Assembly (NCBI RefSeq): GCF_019059575.1
Contig: NW_024881987.1
Span: forward strand, 124,001 to 188,000
Length of the DNA stretch: 64,000 bases
Direction of reading: 5' to 3'
Origin: Amphibalanus amphitrite
Taxonomy: Eukaryota; Arthropoda; Thecostraca; Balanomorpha; Balanidae
Position numbers and translations under genes: made by a program. Positions within the stretch are counted from its first letter, which is position 1. Each line of letters opens with the position of its first letter. This document shows positions 62,561 through 64,000 of this stretch, in pieces. The notes beneath the pieces were generated by a model, which was not told the origin of the DNA, ran no database searches, and saw only the letters and a program-made list of their open reading frames with translations.

Positions 62561-63438
62561 AGGAAGACTGCCACCTTCAAAAAGTTTTCTCAGATCGGCC
62601 CATGATTTTTTCCCTGGATAAAACGAAATTTTAGAATTCACCTGGCAAGCTATCATCACGTGAATCGCGTAAAAAAATTATCGATTATCATAAATTATCA
62701 ATCGGATAATGTCTAGCGACAATGTTGACACATCACTAGACTTCAAGGTCATAAGATATGGAAGCGGGTTTTGTCGCCATAAACGGCGCGCATGTTACAA
62801 TTGAAATATACAATGATCCTTGCTTTGGTTATGTATGTCGTGTTTACGCTTTTGGAATTGCCTGTTTTAATGAGTTATGTTATCTATATCTTAAAATATT
62901 CCAATTCTGATTCATCTGATAGGTATATATATACATGTATTTTGGCATGTGATATTAAAAGCTAGACTATTTCCAGGTTTATATGAATAGTGATAGACTA
63001 AGTTGAGACAAGTGCTATTTGAATAACAAATACCTATGGTATTGGAAAAATTGTCATGAATCTGATAGTGTTTCCATTCCAGCACCAATTTCCCAGTCTT
63101 CAAAGTGTGGCAGGGAGCTCAATCCGTGACAAGATGTTTGGGACAGTCAAAACATTGCCCCAAGCGGAATGCCGAGACCTGGGCAACCCAATTCCTTTCA
63201 TGAGGGCCCCTCATGAATATGATGAAAATGATATAATGATGAAGTGCATCATTTAATAAGTATGAGAAGCGAAATGAATCAATGCTGTGACAAGCTTTCA
63301 ACTTCTGCCCCAGATTTCCTTGCTTCTGCCCCAAAATTCCTCAAACCTGCCACAACCTGTGGTGTGTGCCCTGACAACATATTGTCAAGACCTGCCACGT
63401 TTTGCAGACTGGCCCATTTCTGTATGCCTACCTTCCAG
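62561..63438. other. Gene-free interval or intron
   Basis: AT-rich. AAAGGAAGACTGCCACCTTC at 62558 resembles the left end of the 3005 MITE family, without a matching right end. Probably an intron of the gene starting at 63445. Confidence 0.35.
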
Positions 63439-63558
63439 GTGAAGATGCCTGGTGAGCGAGGGAGAGGACGAGGACGGCCGACGGGTGAGGAGAGGAGGTG
63501 GTCGAGGGGCAAGAAGAATTCTCAACTTTTCACCCACCGCCCAGCCCGAGCCCCAAAG
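63439..63558 (+). CDS. First coding exon of an AT-hook-like protein, partial
   Basis: After the acceptor CTTCCAG, an ATG at 63445 opens 38 codons ending at a donor AAAG|GTAAAT. The peptide starts MPGERGRGRGRPTGEERRW and is strongly basic; RGRGRP matches the AT-hook core (GRP flanked by Arg). An in-frame extension upstream to 63244 is open but lies before the acceptor. The gene continues beyond the window, so its family is unknown. Confidence 0.5.
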
Positions 63559-64000
63559 GTAAATAACTGAATGTTTCTTACGATGCGATGTGAAAGTATG
63601 AAACAATTGTTAATATTTATTTAATTGCCATGTGTGGCCTAGCCTTTATCTAGGTTGCTAGCCAATATATATTTTAAGGTGATTATTGCAATTAAAATTA
63701 TCATGTACCTACCTTGAAAAGTCAGGTACACTACAAGCAGAAATAATACAACCTAATCTAACCTTACCTAACCTTACCTAATGTAAGATAATCTCACCTG
63801 ACTCATTGTGTGGTTTGGTGGAAGTTATAAATGTTTTGTGAAAAAAATATGGTTAGTACACAAAACATTTCTAAGGATGTGTTCTTTCTAATCATGTTTT
63901 AATTTTGTGAGTCTCTTCATTTTCTAAAGAGTGCAAAAGGAGGTATTCAACTCTGCTCATGATAATTCAAAAGGAATTCTTAAATACAATGCACCCATAA
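63559..64000. other. Intron, right edge
   Basis: AT-rich. Contains a short CCTTACCTAA-type run (63760-63785). Nothing else recognised. Confidence 0.4.

Overview
The window is animal nuclear DNA. Genes are split by GT/AG introns, exons are GC-rich in an AT-richer background, and more than half of the sequence is repeats and transposons. Gene content fits an arthropod, probably a crustacean: a secreted cysteine-rich WAP-domain protein, a cytosolic sulfotransferase, and orthologues of TAPT1 and NUP42. The species cannot be fixed from the sequence alone.

Layout. 0-2 kb: last exon of a GH35 beta-galactosidase (+). 2.7-9.8 kb: complete seven-coding-exon cytosolic sulfotransferase (-), tail to tail with it; four of its introns each carry one short inverted-repeat transposon. 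10-14 kb: noncoding DNA with (CT)n tracts and a nested TTAA-flanked transposon pair. 14.3-15.7 kb: two-exon secreted WAP-domain protein (-). 15.7-25 kb: MITEs, minisatellite and a decayed RNase H-bearing retrotransposon fragment. 25.2-30.1 kb: nearly intact non-LTR retrotransposon (-) with a zinc-knuckle ORF1 and an endonuclease/RT/RNase H ORF2 broken by one base.

30.3-43.8 kb is a single 13.6-kb foldback-type element. It has matching termini, a perfect 9-bp target-site duplication, and two inverted arms made almost wholly of 144-bp tandem repeats (about 13 copies in the left arm, about 71 in the right). A second, unrelated-in-sequence foldback element of the same build (155-bp repeats, again a perfect 9-bp duplication) lies at 58.4-61.4 kb. 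The termini of the two resemble each other, so they may represent one undescribed family.

44.4-45.8 kb: a hAT-type MITE carrying an RNase H fragment, inside another inverted-repeat element. 46.4-52.4 kb: complete TAPT1 (+, 10 exons, 489 aa). Three of its introns carry tandem copies of the following exon's 3' splice site and exon start. 53.2-56.3 kb: complete NUP42 (-, 6 exons, 497 aa), convergent with TAPT1. 62-64 kb: a MITE pair and the first coding exon of a gene running off the right edge.

The genes are unlinked housekeeping or secreted functions rather than a pathway: lysosomal glycan cleavage, sulfonation, an extracellular disulfide-rich protein, a multipass ciliary/ER membrane protein and an mRNA-export nucleoporin. 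The unusual biology is in the mobile DNA. Exon joins were checked by hand: coding lengths add up in phase for the sulfotransferase (1032 nt), TAPT1 (1470 nt), NUP42 (1494 nt) and the WAP protein.
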